From an uncultured Prevotellaceae bacterium (GTDB taxonomy: Bacteria; Bacteroidota; Bacteroidia; Bacteroidales; Bacteroidaceae), in assembly GCA_902803455.1 (NCBI GenBank), contig CADCQC010000374.1, forward strand, positions 1 through 7,168: 7,168 nucleotides of DNA. The letters run 5' to 3'. Below are positions 5,666-7,168 of this stretch, one piece after another. A program made the translations under genes and the position numbers. The first letter of the stretch is position 1; each line of letters begins with the position of its first letter. The notes beneath the pieces are model-generated. The model had not been told where the DNA came from. It searched no databases and saw nothing but the letters and a program-made list of their open reading frames with translations.

Positions 5666-7168
5666 GATGTTGGTCTTACTCGTTGAGTTTTGTTGAGACT
5701 GACATACCATAGGTAGCCTTCTATATTGTCATAGCCCATCTCATGAAGAAGTTGCATGTAGGTTTGCACTTGGGCATGATGAAGTGGGGAGGGCTTCCCA
5801 AATTTGAAGTCTACTACAATAGTGCGTTTTCCATCACTCATTACTCGGTCAGGACGGTGACTCACGGCTTGATGGGTCTTGGGATCATGGGTGATGATGG
5901 TGCATTCGTTATGCAGGGTCCAACGGGGGGAAAACCAATCCTGCACCTTTTTATTCGAGAGGGCACGGTCGAGCATATCTTTCAATTCTTGGGGAGATAT
6001 TTCGTCATAAAGGATCCCTTCATTGGTGAGTTGATGGATGACATTTTCAATGTCATCAACACTGCGGAGTTGGGAGAAAATATGATGAAGCAGATTGCCG
6101 CGCTCAATGTAGTTGGCACGAAGGAGTGTGGTCTCCTCACTGGTGGTGAATTTACGGCTGTTATTACTCTGCCGGAAATTCACATGGTTATGATAGGATA
6201 GCATTTGGAATTCTTCACCGAGGTCTGGATGGAGGAAGATATTGCTGCTGTCTTTTTCTTTTTTTTGAATGACCGGAAGTGCATCGTAGCATTGCCCATA
6301 TTCAAACACTATGGGCTTACCTGATTCATTGTCGAGAGTGCTGTCTTCCAGTGTGTGTAGCTTCCCTTTTTGATGAGGATTGAGGGTGGTTTCGTCAACA
6401 GGTTGAACGAGAAGGGGCATACATTTCTCTATCAGCAAACTGCGGTTGTTGGTGCTTTCGCTTTTTTTGTCGTTGTCTTTCTTCGTCGTTCCATAGACCA
6501 GAAGGCGCTTGCGGGCACGTGTGAAGGCGACATAGAGTAAATTGAGGTTGTCTACCACATTTTGCAAGTGCTCTTGCTGATAATCTTTCTCGTAGATGGT
6601 GTTGACCATTCCTTTTTTACTGTAATCGATGGGAACAACAGGTAGTTGGTTGAAGGGTGGCTCATCGCTTTGACACCATATTATGTTGTTGCTGCGTATC
6701 TCCAATGCCCAATTGCAGAAAGGTATGATCACGTTGTCGAATTCAAGACCCTTACTCTTATGGATGGTGACGATTCTCACGCCATTCACGTTATCGCCGT
6801 GGATGTTTTTCTCGTGATAGGACTCATCCCATGCGGATAGGAATCGGTCGATATCTGACGTGTTTTCTTGAAGATGTTCTGTCAAGAGATCGTAAAAAGT
6901 ACAAATATAGGCACTTTGATCAGGGAGACATTGAAGGGAAAATAGTGTATATATTGTTTCTACCAACTCACTCAATGGCTTGGATCTCAAATGTGCGTAA
7001 TCACTTATGTTGCGAAAACCTTCGGGTAACCAGTCCTGATAAACCGATAATGGCTCTTGGGGGGACGAATTGAGTAAAAGGTCATTGTCATTGAGTGACT
7101 TGTTAAGGATTTCCTGCTGATATATCTTTGCAAGAGTAGCTTTGCGCAACACGTCTTGCTCGTTGACC
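5662..7168 (-). CDS. addA: AddA helicase-nuclease subunit, C-terminal part (5' end outside window)
   Basis: The frame is open to the window edge at 7168, so about 502 C-terminal residues are present and the N-terminal Walker A and motifs Ia-IV lie outside. A GTG at 7152 is internal, not a start. Two UvrD-type SF1 helicase motifs are clear: VRIVTIHKSKGLEFDNVIIP (motif V region, coded at about 6780-6721) and LLYVAFTRARKRLLVYG (motif VI, about 6540-6490). The C-terminal PD-(D/E)XK nuclease domain shows ERGNLLHH, RPDRV, VVDFKFGK with the D-x-K pair, and AQVQTYM with its Gln and Tyr, all in the expected order. No cysteine cluster is present, as expected for AddA; the cluster is in AddB. This is the ATP-driven 3'-5' motor with one of the two nuclease sites. 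The domain pair and the adjoining addB separate it from plain UvrD, PcrA or Rep helicases, which lack the nuclease domain. It carries an A8 run on the coding strand (plus 6259-6266), with the frame intact. Confidence 0.88.
   Translation of the reverse strand, partial: VNEQDVLRKATLAKIYQQEILNKSLNDNDLLLNSSPQEPLSVYQDWLPEGFRNISDYAHLRSKPLSELVETIYTLFSLQCLPDQSAYICTFYDLLTEHLQENTSDIDRFLSAWDESYHEKNIHGDNVNGVRIVTIHKSKGLEFDNVIIPFCNWALEIRSNNIIWCQSDEPPFNQLPVVPIDYSKKGMVNTIYEKDYQQEHLQNVVDNLNLLYVAFTRARKRLLVYGTTKKDNDKKSESTNNRSLLIEKCMPLLVQPVDETTLNPHQKGKLHTLEDSTLDNESGKPIVFEYGQCYDALPVIQKKEKDSSNIFLHPDLGEEFQMLSYHNHVNFRQSNNSRKFTTSEETTLLRANYIERGNLLHHIFSQLRSVDDIENVIHQLTNEGILYDEISPQELKDMLDRALSNKKVQDWFSPRWTLHNECTIITHDPKTHQAVSHRPDRVMSDGKRTIVVDFKFGKPSPLHHAQVQTYMQLLHEMGYDNIEGYLWYVSLNKTQRVRPTS

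Noticed and set aside
5666..5710. Upstream ATG extending addB by 15 residues
   Set aside because: The extension (MVCQSQQNSTSKTNI) is low-complexity and overlaps addA, while ATG 5665 forms a precise ATGA overlap directly before the family-like N-terminus.
5743..6201. Open frame of 152 codons on the plus strand
   Set aside because: It is antisense to the AddA nuclease domain, whose motifs are intact on the other strand; no promoter or family resemblance was seen.
6259..6266. T8 run (A8 on the coding strand) in addA as a phase-variation site
   Set aside because: It lies in a variable linker of a housekeeping repair gene, the frame is intact, and there is no biological reason to expect switching.
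7150..7152. GTG as the start of addA
   Set aside because: The frame continues open upstream to the window edge, and the preceding helicase motifs required for AddA lie outside, so this codon is internal.

Overview
The window looks like chromosomal DNA from a Bacteroidetes species, most likely a Bacteroidales member of the Prevotella/Bacteroides type. The support is a perfect Bacteroidetes promoter (TTTG, 20 bp, TAnnTTTG) at 608-639, a second -7 box on the other strand, the lack of Shine-Dalgarno sequences before the genes, and an AddA/AddB pair of the type usual in this phylum. The genus is inference.

Left part (1-2706): a surface-glycan module. A family 2 glycosyltransferase of the WaaE/KdtX type reads leftward off the window edge (467 to 1). 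It is divergent from a two-gene rightward unit made of a GT4-type glycosyltransferase (609-1814, true start uncertain) and a LicD-family phosphotransferase (1855-2706). Together they suggest assembly and phospho-decoration of a lipopolysaccharide, capsule or other surface glycan. The 141-base divergent intergenic region carries promoter elements in both directions and a small inverted repeat.

Right part (2711-7168): a recombination-repair module on the minus strand. The 3' portion of addA (helicase motifs plus a C-terminal nuclease domain) is followed by addB (degenerate helicase-like body plus an iron-sulphur nuclease domain). They overlap by ATGA, which implies translational coupling. The products should form the AddAB helicase-nuclease that resects double-strand DNA ends for RecA loading. 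addB converges on the licD-family gene with only 4 bases between the stop codons and no recognisable intrinsic terminator.

There are no tRNA or rRNA genes, insertion sequences, CRISPR arrays or long repeats. I see no convincing new multi-gene system. The most unusual point is the 5' end of the GT4 gene: the only canonical in-frame start lies inside the promoter, while the well-placed ATG is one base out of frame. Mononucleotide runs in the two glycan genes are a second, weaker point.
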